The notes below the pieces were generated by a model, which did not search any database, had not been told where the DNA came from, and saw only the letters and a program-made list of their open reading frames with translations. From the NCBI GenBank assembly GCA_035470785.1, contig DATIQN010000064.1, positions 72,066 to 136,065 of the forward strand: a stretch of 64,000 nucleotides of DNA. The letters are read 5' to 3'. Source of the DNA: Croceibacterium_B sp035470785 (lineage in GTDB: Bacteria > Pseudomonadota > Alphaproteobacteria > Sphingomonadales > Sphingomonadaceae). The position numbers and the translations under genes were made by a program. Shown here one piece after another: positions 42,245 through 50,942 of the stretch (position 1 is the first letter of the stretch; every line of letters begins with the position of its first letter).

Positions 42245-43014
42245 AGATCGCGAGCTACAACGTCAACGGCGTCAACGGCCGGTTGCCTGTGCTGCTGCGC
42301 TGGCTCGAGGAATACCGGCCGGACATCGTCTGCCTGCAGGAGCTGAAAGCGCCGGACGAGAAGTTCCCCGAACGTCCGATCCGCGATCTTGGCTACGACG
42401 TTGTCTGGCACGGTCAGAAGAGCTGGAATGGCGTCTCGATCCTTAGCCGCGTCGGCGAAATCCATGAATCGCGGCGCGGGCTTCCGGGTGACCCCGACGA
42501 TAACCACAGCCGCTATCTCGAAGCGGCAATCAACGGTCTGGTGATCGCCTCGATTTACCTGCCGAACGGCAATCCGCGCCCGGGCCCGAAGTTCGACTAC
42601 AAGCTTCGCTGGTTCGAGCGCCTGGCAGCGCGCGCGGCCGATCTAATCGCCTGCGGCGCGCCGGTGGTCTTAGCCGGCGACTTCAACGTTATGCCGACCG
42701 AACGGGATGTCTACGCTCCCGAGCGGTGGCTCGACGACGCGCTGTTTGCACCTGAGGTTCGCGCGGCGTGGTTCCGCCTAATCGAGCAGGGGTGGACCGA
42801 CGCGATCCGCGCGCTGCATCCTGACGATACGGTCTACACCTTCTGGAAGTACTTCCGGAACGCCTTCGCCCGCAACGCGGGCCTGAGGATCGACCATTTC
42901 CTGCTCACGCCGGACCTGGCGAAGCGCCTCATTCGCGCCGAAGTCGACCGAGACGTCCGCGGGTGGGAGAAGACAAGCGACCACGCGCCGGTGTGGATCG
43001 AGCTCGGGGACTGA
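42241..43014 (+). CDS. xthA: Exodeoxyribonuclease III
   Basis: A 257-residue AP endonuclease/3'-5' exonuclease of the EEP fold. Conserved stretches are KIASYNVNGVNGRLP at the start, CLQELKAPDEKFP with the metal-binding Glu, VVLAGDFNVMP and a C-terminal SDHAPVWIEL with catalytic Asp-His. It cleaves abasic sites in base excision repair. It starts within the ligase stop codon. The gene ends 7 nt before the 3' end of the convergent tRNA-Gln gene. Confidence 0.96.
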   Translation: MKIASYNVNGVNGRLPVLLRWLEEYRPDIVCLQELKAPDEKFPERPIRDLGYDVVWHGQKSWNGVSILSRVGEIHESRRGLPGDPDDNHSRYLEAAINGLVIASIYLPNGNPRPGPKFDYKLRWFERLAARAADLIACGAPVVLAGDFNVMPTERDVYAPERWLDDALFAPEVRAAWFRLIEQGWTDAIRALHPDDTVYTFWKYFRNAFARNAGLRIDHFLLTPDLAKRLIRAEVDRDVRGWEKTSDHAPVWIELGD

Positions 43015-43021
43015 CGGAAAC

Positions 43022-43096
43022 TGGCTGGGGCGGCAGGATTCGAACCTGCGCATGCCGGTACCAAAAACCGGTGCCTTACCGCTTGGCTACGCCCCA
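43022..43096 (-). tRNA. tRNA-Gln (UUG)
   Basis: The minus strand folds as a full cloverleaf. The acceptor TGGGGCG pairs with CGCCCCA, followed by G discriminator and encoded CCA (43024-43022). The anticodon stem CCGGT/ACCGG carries the loop TTTTGGT with anticodon TTG. The T arm has GGTTCGAATCC. All arms pair normally. Confidence 0.96.
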
Positions 43097-43222
43097 ACAG
43101 CGGGTGCCCCTATAGCGGGTGACCGGAAGATGGGAAGGGGTCGTCAGGCCCTTGCCGATGCACCTGAAACTTCCGCTAGTTGCCCGAATGACACGCCTTC
43201 CGATCCATCACTCAGGGGGCCA

Positions 43223-43258
43223 ATGAACAAAATTGCCCAGCTTCCTCAGCAAATGTAA
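43223..43258 (+). other. Possible short leader ORF before the TonB receptor gene
   Basis: An 11-codon frame (MNKIAQLPQQM, then TAA) begins at 43223 with AGGGGG a few nt upstream. It ends 30 nt before the receptor start. It may be a translated leader or chance; there is no other support. Confidence 0.25.
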
Positions 43259-43288
43259 GAAAGCCTCGGGTCGCGGGGAGGAAAATAG

Positions 43289-45568
43289 ATGAAAATTAGC
43301 GCGAGCCGGCTTGCCGGCATCTCAATTGCAGCGCTGACGATGGCATTCGCGGTTCCCGCGTTTGCTCAGGACAGCGCCGCCGGCAACGCAGATGCGAGCA
43401 AGGATAAGGCCCCCAAGACTACCGAGGCTGCCCCTGGCGACCAGGCTGCTCCGGCCCAGGACGGCAACTCGATAGTCGTCTACGGCCTGCGCCGTGCCGA
43501 CACCCTGCAGGATACCCCCGCGGCGATTACCGCGTTCAGCGCCGAGACGATCGCCAACGCCGGCATCGTCAAGCCGGCCGACTTCATCCAGCTGACTCCC
43601 AACGTCAACCTGGTGGAAACGCAGAACGTCGGCAATGCCTTCGTCATCATTCGCGGCATTACCCAGGCACGCAACAGCGAGCCGTCGGTCGCCGTCGTCG
43701 TAGACGGTGTGCAGCAGGTCAATCCTGCGCAGTTCAACCAGGACCTGTTCGACATCCAGCAGATCGAGGTGCTCAAGGGCCCGCAAGGCGCGCTCTACGG
43801 CCGCAACGCCATCGGCGGTGCGATAATCATCACCACCAAGCAGCCGACCGACGAGCTCGAAGGCAACATTACCGCCGGCATCGATAACGGCTTCGGCTGG
43901 TATGCTCACGGCGGGATCAGCGGGCCGATCGCCAACGGCGTCAAGTTCCGCGTCTCGGGCCTGTGGAAGGACACCAACGGCTATATTCCGAACCCGTATC
44001 TCGGCAAGGATGCCGACCCGTACAAAGACTATGCGCTTCGCGGCAACTTGCTGTTCGACATCGGCAGCGGCTGGGATCTTGACCTGCGCGGCTCGATCGA
44101 CCGGACCCGCACGCAAGGCTTCTGGTACAACATCGTCGGCGACGTGAACGACGTGCACCTGCCGGTGCGGGTCAACAATGCCGGCATCGACAATCGCGAC
44201 ATGAACAACGTTTCGGCCAAGCTCAGCTATGCGGGAGACGCGTTCAAGCTGACGTCGGTCACGTCGTACGACACGCTAAAGGAAATCATCACCGGCGACG
44301 CGTTCGACTTCCTGCCGATCGACGAGTCATTTTGCCACGTCACACCTTATTGTTTCAGCGGGAACCACGACCTCAACCAGAGCCAGTATCTCAACGTGAA
44401 GGCGTTCAGCCAGGAGCTGCGCATCGAAAGCCCGACGTCGACGCCGCTGTTCTGGATGTTCGGCGGCTACCTGATCTCGACGGACCGGTTCATCTCGACC
44501 GGCAACATGCTCGATTTGGGCAAGGGGGTTTTCCCCGTCTACCACACGCCCAGCACCAATCCCGACAACCCGCAGTATTCGTTCCTGTCGGACCAACAGC
44601 ACAATTTCGCCTGGGCGGGCTTTGCCAACCTCGGCTACCAGTTCAGCGACTTGGTTAGGCTCGACGCCTCGCTGCGCTACGATCACGACCGGCGCAGGAA
44701 CATCACAGAGACGCCCGACGCCTGGCTTGGGTACATCAACTACATCGCAAGCCTTTACGGCGCGCCGCAAAGCCACATGGGTGACGAGCGGACGAGGAAC
44801 TTCAGCGACTGGCAGCCGAAAGTCACGCTGACCATCACGCCGAGCAAGAACCTGACCCTTTACGGCGGCTATTCGCGGGGCTTCCGGTCGGGCGGATTCA
44901 ACCAGACCGGCGTGGGCGTTGTCGCGGCCAGCAACGGCGTGGTCGGGGTCAACGACGTCTTCGAGGCCGAGACCGCCGATACGTTCGAAGTCGGCTTCAA
45001 GTCGCAGTGGCTCGACGGGATGCTGACGCTGAACGGGTCGGCTTTCACCACCCTCACGCACAACAGCTATTTCTTCGTCTATCTCTACGCCAACTCGACA
45101 CAGAACCTCGGCAACGTGCCGAAGGAGCGGCTGGACGGGTTCGAGCTCGAAGCCCGGCTGGCGCCGACGAAGGATTTCGCGATCGATGCGTCGTGGGGCC
45201 AGACCTATAGCAAGATCAAGGCATTCCCCGATCCGGCCGCGATCGGCAACGAGGCGCCGGACATCTCGCGTTCGACCGTCAACGTCAGCGCGCAATACAC
45301 GCCCGACCTCGGCGGCGGCTTCTCGGCTCTGCTGCGGGCCGACTATCGCCGGATCGGCCGGACGTGGTGGGACGTCTACAACACGACGGTCCGCAATCCG
45401 GTCGACCTGGTCGACGCGCGCGCCGGGATCAACAAGGACAACTGGAGCCTGACCGCCTTCGCGAGCAACCTGTTCAACAAGAAGTATAACGCCGAGTTCT
45501 CGCCCGGCGGCTTCGTGTTCAAGGCAAGGCCACGGGTCTACGGAGTGGAGGCCAGCGCCAAGTTCTGA
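43289..45568 (+). CDS. TonB-dependent outer-membrane receptor
   Basis: A 759-residue receptor. A signal peptide ends near AFAQ (about residue 27). A 35-residue acidic/Ala/Pro linker leads to a TonB box-like stretch (NSIVVYGLRR). The plug domain holds IEVLKGPQGALYGRNAIGG at about 156-174. A 22-strand barrel follows, ending VYGVEASAKF with terminal Phe. GGAGG lies upstream of ATG 43289. It moves a scarce ligand across the outer membrane with TonB/ExbBD; the barrel shows no siderophore- or sugar-specific mark I can read. A CopD-like membrane gene follows after 12 nt. Confidence 0.95.
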   Translation: MKISASRLAGISIAALTMAFAVPAFAQDSAAGNADASKDKAPKTTEAAPGDQAAPAQDGNSIVVYGLRRADTLQDTPAAITAFSAETIANAGIVKPADFIQLTPNVNLVETQNVGNAFVIIRGITQARNSEPSVAVVVDGVQQVNPAQFNQDLFDIQQIEVLKGPQGALYGRNAIGGAIIITTKQPTDELEGNITAGIDNGFGWYAHGGISGPIANGVKFRVSGLWKDTNGYIPNPYLGKDADPYKDYALRGNLLFDIGSGWDLDLRGSIDRTRTQGFWYNIVGDVNDVHLPVRVNNAGIDNRDMNNVSAKLSYAGDAFKLTSVTSYDTLKEIITGDAFDFLPIDESFCHVTPYCFSGNHDLNQSQYLNVKAFSQELRIESPTSTPLFWMFGGYLISTDRFISTGNMLDLGKGVFPVYHTPSTNPDNPQYSFLSDQQHNFAWAGFANLGYQFSDLVRLDASLRYDHDRRRNITETPDAWLGYINYIASLYGAPQSHMGDERTRNFSDWQPKVTLTITPSKNLTLYGGYSRGFRSGGFNQTGVGVVAASNGVVGVNDVFEAETADTFEVGFKSQWLDGMLTLNGSAFTTLTHNSYFFVYLYANSTQNLGNVPKERLDGFELEARLAPTKDFAIDASWGQTYSKIKAFPDPAAIGNEAPDISRSTVNVSAQYTPDLGGGFSALLRADYRRIGRTWWDVYNTTVRNPVDLVDARAGINKDNWSLTAFASNLFNKKYNAEFSPGGFVFKARPRVYGVEASAKF

Positions 45569-45580
45569 TAGCCCGCCGGG

Positions 45581-46048
45581 ATGAATGACTTCATCCTCGC
45601 CCGCGCGATCCACGTCCTTTCAGTGGTGATGTGGATCGGCGGGGTGGCCTTCGTGACGACCGTGGCCATGCCTGCTGTCCGCAGAACGTCGGCGCCCGAA
45701 GAGCGCCTCGAGGCGTTTCAGCGCTTCGAGGCGCGTTTCGCTCCGCAGGCACGAGCCTGGGTCGTGCTTGCCGGCGCGAGCGGGTTGTGGATGATCTGGC
45801 GCGCCGACATGTGGGGCCGCTTTCAGGACGGACAGGACTGGTGGATGCACGCGATGGTGTGCCTGTGGGCGCTTTTCGCGTTGATGCTATTCGTGGTCGA
45901 GCCGTTCTTTCTTCACCGCCGCATGGAGGCAGCGGCGGATCCCGCACGGGTCTTTTCCCGCATGGAATGGATGCACCGCGTCCTCTTGACGCTTTCCCTG
46001 CTGACGGTCGCGGCGGCCGTCGCGGGAAGCCACGGATGGTCGTTCTGA
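45581..46048 (+). CDS. CopD-like four-helix inner-membrane protein
   Basis: A 155-residue integral membrane protein with four helices (about 5-27, 55-75, 85-107, 130-150). Histidines lie at the helix ends (LARAIHVLSVVMWIGGVAF, WWMHAMVCLW, MEWMHRVLLTLS). This resembles the CopD/DUF2269 type, which includes copper-resistance membrane proteins and some haem-binding relatives. It starts 12 nt after the TonB receptor, so the two are probably in one operon and may handle the same ligand, perhaps copper or haem; that is inference only. It is convergent with the YghU-like gene, 10 nt away. Confidence 0.75.
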   Translation: MNDFILARAIHVLSVVMWIGGVAFVTTVAMPAVRRTSAPEERLEAFQRFEARFAPQARAWVVLAGASGLWMIWRADMWGRFQDGQDWWMHAMVCLWALFALMLFVVEPFFLHRRMEAAADPARVFSRMEWMHRVLLTLSLLTVAAAVAGSHGWSF

Positions 46049-46058
46049 GACGCTTTTC

Positions 46059-46928
46059 TCAGAAGTCGGCGCGCTTCCTCACAGGGTCGAACAGCGCCTT
46101 GTCGAGCGTGTCGAAGTCCTTTGCCGAATGTCGCTCGGGAAGGCCGTTCTGCGCGTTGACCAGCCGCCCGCGGATCGCCGCGGGGCGCCCGTCGATGGTC
46201 TTCACCCAGCGGCCGACGTTCTCGTACTCGTCCAGGCTGAGGAAGATATCGCAGCGGTTGTAGGCGCCGTGGTAGAGGTTGCCGAGCCAGGTGTAGGCGG
46301 CGATATCGGCGATCGTGTAATCGTCGCCGGCGAGGTATTCGGTCTTGCCGAGCTGCATGTCGGCGACCGCGAACAGCCGCTTCGTCTCCATCGCATAGCG
46401 GTCGATCGGGTACTTGAAGCGCTCGGGCGCATAGACGTAGAAATGCCCGAAGCCGCCGCCCATGAATGGCGCGCTGCCCATCTGCCACATCAGCCAGCTC
46501 ATCGTCTCGGCGCGCGCCGGGTTGCCCTTCGGCAGCAAGTAGCCAAACTTCTCGGCCAGGTGGACGAGGATCGCGCCGCTCTCGAACACGCGGAACGGAG
46601 TCGGGCCGCTGCGGTCGAGCAACGCGGGAATCTTGCTGTTGGGATTGAGCTCGACGAAGCCCGACCAGAACTGCTCGCCGGCGAAGATCTTGATCAGCCA
46701 GGCATCGTATTCGGCTTCGGAGAAGCCCTTCTCGAGCAGCTCCTCGAACATGATCGTGACCTTCACCCCGTTGGGCGTGCCAAGCGAATAGAGCTGAAAC
46801 GGATGCTCACCGACCGGCAGCTCGTGCTGTTCGCGCGCGCCGGCGGTTGGTCGGTTGATGCCGGCGAATTGGCCGCCGTTCTCGGGGTCAAATTCCCAGA
46901 CCTTCGGCGGGGTGTAGACGTCGGACAT
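46059..46928 (-). CDS. yghU: YghU-type glutathione S-transferase / disulfide-bond oxidoreductase
   Basis: A 289-residue GST-superfamily protein of the nu class (YghU/YfcG). The N-terminal thioredoxin fold has YSLGTPNGVKVTIMFEELLE around 47-66, where Thr-Pro-Asn replaces catalytic Tyr/Ser/Cys. IPALLD and FESGAILVHLAEKFG form the glutathione site. The all-helical C-terminal domain includes MGSAPFMGGGFGHFY. Nu-class enzymes bind two glutathiones and reduce organic disulfides or hydroperoxides. ATG 46928 (MSDVYTPPKVWEFD) is the family start. It is convergent with the CopD-like gene. Confidence 0.93.
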   Translation of the reverse strand: MSDVYTPPKVWEFDPENGGQFAGINRPTAGAREQHELPVGEHPFQLYSLGTPNGVKVTIMFEELLEKGFSEAEYDAWLIKIFAGEQFWSGFVELNPNSKIPALLDRSGPTPFRVFESGAILVHLAEKFGYLLPKGNPARAETMSWLMWQMGSAPFMGGGFGHFYVYAPERFKYPIDRYAMETKRLFAVADMQLGKTEYLAGDDYTIADIAAYTWLGNLYHGAYNRCDIFLSLDEYENVGRWVKTIDGRPAAIRGRLVNAQNGLPERHSAKDFDTLDKALFDPVRKRADF

Positions 46929-47016
46929 GCGCGCGCTCCTCGATCTCTTAACTGTTTCGGGGCTCAAATGGCTGCAGCCGGTCTCGCGGGCAAGCCAGAG
47001 AATTTTTGCAGCGCAC

Positions 47017-48204
47017 TTATTTTCGCTTCGCGCGTACGCCCAGGGCCAGCAAGGCGGCCAAGCCCGCGAACACGGCACCGGTCAGGAACGTGGCGCTCGC
47101 GCCCCGCCAATCCCACAGCAAGCCGGCCGTGACGCTGGCGACGAGCATCGCCAGCCCCGTGGTCAGATGAAACACCCCGAAGGCGGAACCGCGAAGCCGC
47201 GCGGGCGCGTGCTCAGCCACAAGCTTGGCCAGCAACCCCTGGCTCAGCGCCATGTGCGCGCCCCACAGGGCGATGCCGATAAATGCGCCGGCGATGGTCG
47301 CGGACCAGGCCAGCACCAGGTCGGCGGCTATCAGGCAACCCAGCCCGACCAGCAGCAGCCTGCGGGGCGGGGCGCGGTCAGCCCAGGCCCCGGCGGGATA
47401 GGATCCGAGAGCATAGACCGCGTTCATCGCCACGAGCACCAGAGGCGCCAGCATCAGCGGCAGTCCGACGGCATTCGCCTTGAGGATCAGGAACGCCTCG
47501 CTGAAGCGCGCCAGCATGAACGCGATGGCCAGCCCGATGACCTGCCAGTAGTCGCTCGGAAGGCCCTTGAGCTCAGACACGTGCAGCGGCGCTTCGGCCG
47601 GCTTGGCGGCAGGTGCGCCGCGATCTTCCACCCCTACGATCACGCAGACGACGGCCAGCAGCGCCGGGATGGTGGCAACCCAGAAGACCAGCCGCATATT
47701 GTCGGCAAAGGCCGCCATCAGCCCGATCGCCGCCAGCGGACCGAGGAACGCGCCGACCGTGTCCAGCGCCTGGCGCAGCCCGAACGCGCGACCGCGCATT
47801 TCCAGCGGCGTCACGTCGGCGACCAGCGCGTCGCGCGGGGCGCCGCGCAGGCCCTTGCCGATGCGATCGGCGAAACGGGCGGCAAAGACCATCGCCGCGC
47901 TGGTCGCCAGTGGAAAGAGCGGCTTGGAGAACGCGGCCAGGCCATAGCCGAGAAGGACCAGCGGCTTGCGGCGTCCGATGCGGTCGGAAAGGTAGCCGGA
48001 GAACATCTTGGCGAAGCTCGCCACGGCCTCGGCCACCCCGTCGATCAGTCCCACCGTGGCGGCAGTCGCGCCCAGCGACACCGTCAGGAACAGCGGCAGC
48101 AAAGCGTGGATGCTCTCCGACGATGCGTCCATGCACAGGCTGACCAGGCCCAGTGCCCAGACGGTGCGCGGGAGACGGGCGGTTTTATCCTGCATCCGCG
48201 GCAT
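47017..48204 (-). CDS. MFS transporter
   Basis: A 395-residue transporter with about 12 helices. A DRIGRRKPLVLLGYGLA loop (motif A) follows helix 2. FADRIGKGLRGAPRDALVAD and LRQALDTVGAFLGPLAA are elements seen in the YqgE/proteobacterial MFS group annotated only as MFS transporter. The start is uncertain among ATG 48204 and 48195; a longer frame would overlap the divergent topoisomerase gene. Substrate is unknown. Confidence 0.85.
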   Translation of the reverse strand: MPRMQDKTARLPRTVWALGLVSLCMDASSESIHALLPLFLTVSLGATAATVGLIDGVAEAVASFAKMFSGYLSDRIGRRKPLVLLGYGLAAFSKPLFPLATSAAMVFAARFADRIGKGLRGAPRDALVADVTPLEMRGRAFGLRQALDTVGAFLGPLAAIGLMAAFADNMRLVFWVATIPALLAVVCVIVGVEDRGAPAAKPAEAPLHVSELKGLPSDYWQVIGLAIAFMLARFSEAFLILKANAVGLPLMLAPLVLVAMNAVYALGSYPAGAWADRAPPRRLLLVGLGCLIAADLVLAWSATIAGAFIGIALWGAHMALSQGLLAKLVAEHAPARLRGSAFGVFHLTTGLAMLVASVTAGLLWDWRGASATFLTGAVFAGLAALLALGVRAKRK

Positions 48205-48259
48205 CGGTTGGCGACATTCGGCCGGAACCGCAAGGGCTTGCGGTCCGTTCAGCGCGGGA

Positions 48260-49276
48260 ATGGCAACCCGGCCCCCCAAGCTCGTTCACGTCGACGATGG
48301 CCAGCCGGGGATCACCCGCAAGAAATCCGGGCGTGGCTGGGCTTACTTCGATCCGGACGGCAAGCGCATAACGAACCGGGAGGAGATCGAACGGCTCAAC
48401 GCGATCGCGCTGCCCCCGGCCTACGCCGATGCCTGGTTCTGCCCCGATCCGAAGGGCCACATCCTCGCCACCGGATTCGACGACAAGGGGCGGAAGCAAT
48501 ACCGCTATCATCCGGATTACCGCACTCACGCCGAAATCGAGAAGTTCGACGGCTGTGCCGACTTCGGGCGACTGCTGCCCAAACTGCGCAAGCGGGTCGA
48601 GAAGGACCTCGCCGGCACTAAGCTGAGCCGCGAGCGGGCGCTTGCCAGCGTCGTACGCCTGCTCGACCTCGGCGTGGTGCGCGTGGGTAACGAAAGCTAC
48701 GCCAAGGCGAACAACAGTTTCGGCGCCACAACCTTGCGCCAGCGGCACGTCAACGTGTCGGGAAAGACGGTAAAGCTGCGCTTCAAGGCCAAGTCAGGCA
48801 AGACGGCCGAAGTTTCGGTGACGGACCACCGGCTCGCGCATTTCGTGCGGAAGATGGAAGACGTGCCGGGCCAGCGGCTGTTCCAGTACCTCGATGACGA
48901 TGGCGAGCCGCATCCCGTCGGCTCAGCCGAGGTCAACGACTACTTATGCGAGACGATGGGCGAACACTTCACTGCCAAGAACTTCCGAACTTGGCACGCT
49001 AGCGCGATCGCCTTCGGACTGCTCGCCAAGGCGGACGGCCAGCTCAGCATCAAGGCCCTGATGGAAGAGGTCAGCGACAAGCTCGGCAATACGCCGGCCA
49101 TCGCCCGCAAGAGCTACGTCCATCCGGCGGTGGTGGCGCTCGTCGATCGCCAGGCGAAATGGCGCAAGCGGTTGAAGCTGCCGCGCAAGACCCGATGGCT
49201 CAGCCGGGAAGAGCGGGGGCTGCTCGAGCTGTTGAAGAGTGGACCGGGCGCGGCGAAGCTGCTGGCCGGCTCCTGA
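48260..49276 (+). CDS. DNA topoisomerase IB
   Basis: A 338-residue poxvirus-like type IB topoisomerase that relaxes supercoils through a 3'-phosphotyrosine. The catalytic Tyr is at 286 (ARKSYVHPAV). Active-site partners include R133 or nearby (VVRLLDLGVVRVGNESYAK), K in the beta-hairpin, and R243/H246 in NFRTWHASAIA. The N-terminal domain (PPAYADAWFCPDPKGHILAT) is also conserved. ATG 48260 is chosen because upstream in-frame sequence overlaps the divergent MFS gene. Many sphingomonads carry this as an accessory enzyme. Confidence 0.94.
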   Translation: MATRPPKLVHVDDGQPGITRKKSGRGWAYFDPDGKRITNREEIERLNAIALPPAYADAWFCPDPKGHILATGFDDKGRKQYRYHPDYRTHAEIEKFDGCADFGRLLPKLRKRVEKDLAGTKLSRERALASVVRLLDLGVVRVGNESYAKANNSFGATTLRQRHVNVSGKTVKLRFKAKSGKTAEVSVTDHRLAHFVRKMEDVPGQRLFQYLDDDGEPHPVGSAEVNDYLCETMGEHFTAKNFRTWHASAIAFGLLAKADGQLSIKALMEEVSDKLGNTPAIARKSYVHPAVVALVDRQAKWRKRLKLPRKTRWLSREERGLLELLKSGPGAAKLLAGS

Positions 49277-49358
49277 TTGCCCCGGCGGGTCGGGAACTAG
49301 GGAACGGGTGGAGAGTTGATCTGTTGACATTCACTTTAACCCACTCAATTCATTAATT

Positions 49359-49757
49359 ATGTCTGCTAGAATCCTCATCGTTGAAGACGAAATGCTGGTC
49401 GCGCTGGAGCTTCAGTCGATTCTCCATGATCTCGGCTATGAAGTGGTCGGGATCGCGCCGGACTTGCCCGCAGCGCGTGGCTATTTCGCGCAGGACATCG
49501 ATCTCGCGCTGGTCGACCTCAACTTGCGCGATGGCCTGACTGGGCCGGAAATAGGGGCTACCCTTGGCTCTAAGGGCGTGACGGTCCTGTTTGTGACCGC
49601 GAACCCGCGGCTGCTCGGCAATGGCATTGCCGGCGCCGTCGGCGTCATCACCAAGCCGACCGACGAAGACATGGTCTGCAAAGCGGTGGAGTATGCCCTG
49701 GCGGTCCGCCAGGGTCAGCCTGCGAAGGCTCCGCCGTACCTGCGACTATTCGGCTGA
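49359..49757 (+). CDS. Single-domain response regulator
   Basis: A 132-residue REC domain with no output domain. The acidic pocket ED is at 9-10, the phospho-acceptor is D53 (LALVDLNL), T80 and K99 (ITKP) complete the switch. Such proteins shuttle phosphate or act by protein contact, and often serve HWE-type kinases. Its last 12 nt overlap the end of the convergent HWE kinase gene, which is the obvious candidate partner. A weak ribosome binding site precedes ATG 49359. Confidence 0.92.
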   Translation: MSARILIVEDEMLVALELQSILHDLGYEVVGIAPDLPAARGYFAQDIDLALVDLNLRDGLTGPEIGATLGSKGVTVLFVTANPRLLGNGIAGAVGVITKPTDEDMVCKAVEYALAVRQGQPAKAPPYLRLFG

Positions 49758-50747
49758 GGCAGCCTGCCTCCGCAAGTTCCTGCGCGGCACGCGTACGGTC
49801 ACGCGCAACCCATCGGGGGCCCATTCCCGCGTGAGCCCGCCCCCAAGCTGATCGCGAATGCTGATTTCGGTCAGGTCGGTGCCAAATCCGGTCCTGTCCG
49901 GCTCGCTGGCTATCTTCGGTCCGCCGGTCTCGATCCAGTCGAGGACAAACTCCTCGCCATCTATCTGCGTGGCGATGGTGACGCGGCCGCCTTCATTGCT
50001 GAGTGAGCCATACTTGGTGGCGTTGGTCGCCAGTTCGTGGATAAGCAGAGCCAGGGGCGTCGCGCTGCGGTCGTCGACCGTTTCATCCTCGCCCTCGATT
50101 TCGATCCGGCCTTCGTCGTGAGCTGGATAGGGAGACAGGATTTCGGCCACGAGGGCGTGAAACGTGGTGTCGATGCCTGGCTTGCGCGATTCCTCGCTGT
50201 GCGGGCGGACGAATTCGTGCGCCCGGCCGAGCGCGCCGATGCGCTGCCTTATTCCCGCAGCAAATGCCTTGTGCTCGGGCGCCTGGCGGGCCGACATCGA
50301 GATCAGGCTGCCGATCACCGCGAAGATATTCTTGATCCGGTGGCTCAGCTCACGGCTGAGCACTTCGATCTGCTCGGTTTGCCGCTTGGCCGCGTTGATG
50401 TCGGTGCAAGTGCCGATCCAGCGGACGATCCGGCCATCGCTGCCGCGCATCGGCCGCGCCTGCCCGAGCGTCCAGCGATACTCGCCGCTGTGATGACGCA
50501 GGCGGTATTCGATCTCGTAGGGCTCGCCAGTTTCGAGGCTGCGCCGCCAGGTTTCCCATGCGCGCTCCTGGTCGTCGGGATGGAACATCCCGTTCCAGCC
50601 CTCGCCGTCGGTCGAGCCGGGAGGCACGCCGGTGAAATCGTACCAGCGCTGGTTGAAGTAGTCGTGGTCCCCGTCGGGGAGGGCCGACCAGACCATGTGG
50701 GGCAGCGCATCGGCGAGGGTGTTGAAGCGCGCGTCGCTTTCTCGCAA
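49746..50747 (-). CDS. PAS-HWE sensor histidine kinase
   Basis: A soluble 333-residue kinase. A PAS fold covers about 5-120 (ADALPHMVWSALPDGDHDYF). The phosphorylated His is at 136 (LSRELSHRIKNIFAVIGSL). The ATP domain shows LLIHELATNATKYGSLS and the HWE-family W-x-E in LDWIETGGPKI. There are no membrane helices, so the signal is internal; similar PAS folds can bind flavin, but the LOV cysteine motif is not present. The start is a problem: TTG 50747 has no clear ribosome binding site. The frame stays open for 22 more codons upstream, where GGAG precedes an ATC codon (50795) by 6 nt. Confidence 0.87.
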   Translation of the reverse strand: MRESDARFNTLADALPHMVWSALPDGDHDYFNQRWYDFTGVPPGSTDGEGWNGMFHPDDQERAWETWRRSLETGEPYEIEYRLRHHSGEYRWTLGQARPMRGSDGRIVRWIGTCTDINAAKRQTEQIEVLSRELSHRIKNIFAVIGSLISMSARQAPEHKAFAAGIRQRIGALGRAHEFVRPHSEESRKPGIDTTFHALVAEILSPYPAHDEGRIEIEGEDETVDDRSATPLALLIHELATNATKYGSLSNEGGRVTIATQIDGEEFVLDWIETGGPKIASEPDRTGFGTDLTEISIRDQLGGGLTREWAPDGLRVTVRVPRRNLRRQAASAE

Positions 50748-50942
50748 CGCGTTGCGCGCCGCGATAAGGTCGGCTTCCAGTCTGTCGTCGAGGATAAAAG
50801 TCTCCGGGGCGATTCAAAATAGTGAATTAGATACGAAATTCCTGTGGCGCCGTTCGGTTCCGGAAGGTGCAGGCTGCGCGGTGACATCCGCATTGCGACG
50901 CGTTAGGGCAAGCCGGGCAAGTGCAAGGAGCGATGCCGCCAA

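Noticed and set aside
49324..49358. TTGACA upstream of the response regulator
   Set aside because: The -35-like hexamer is good, but no convincing -10 lies 16-18 nt away before the start codon.
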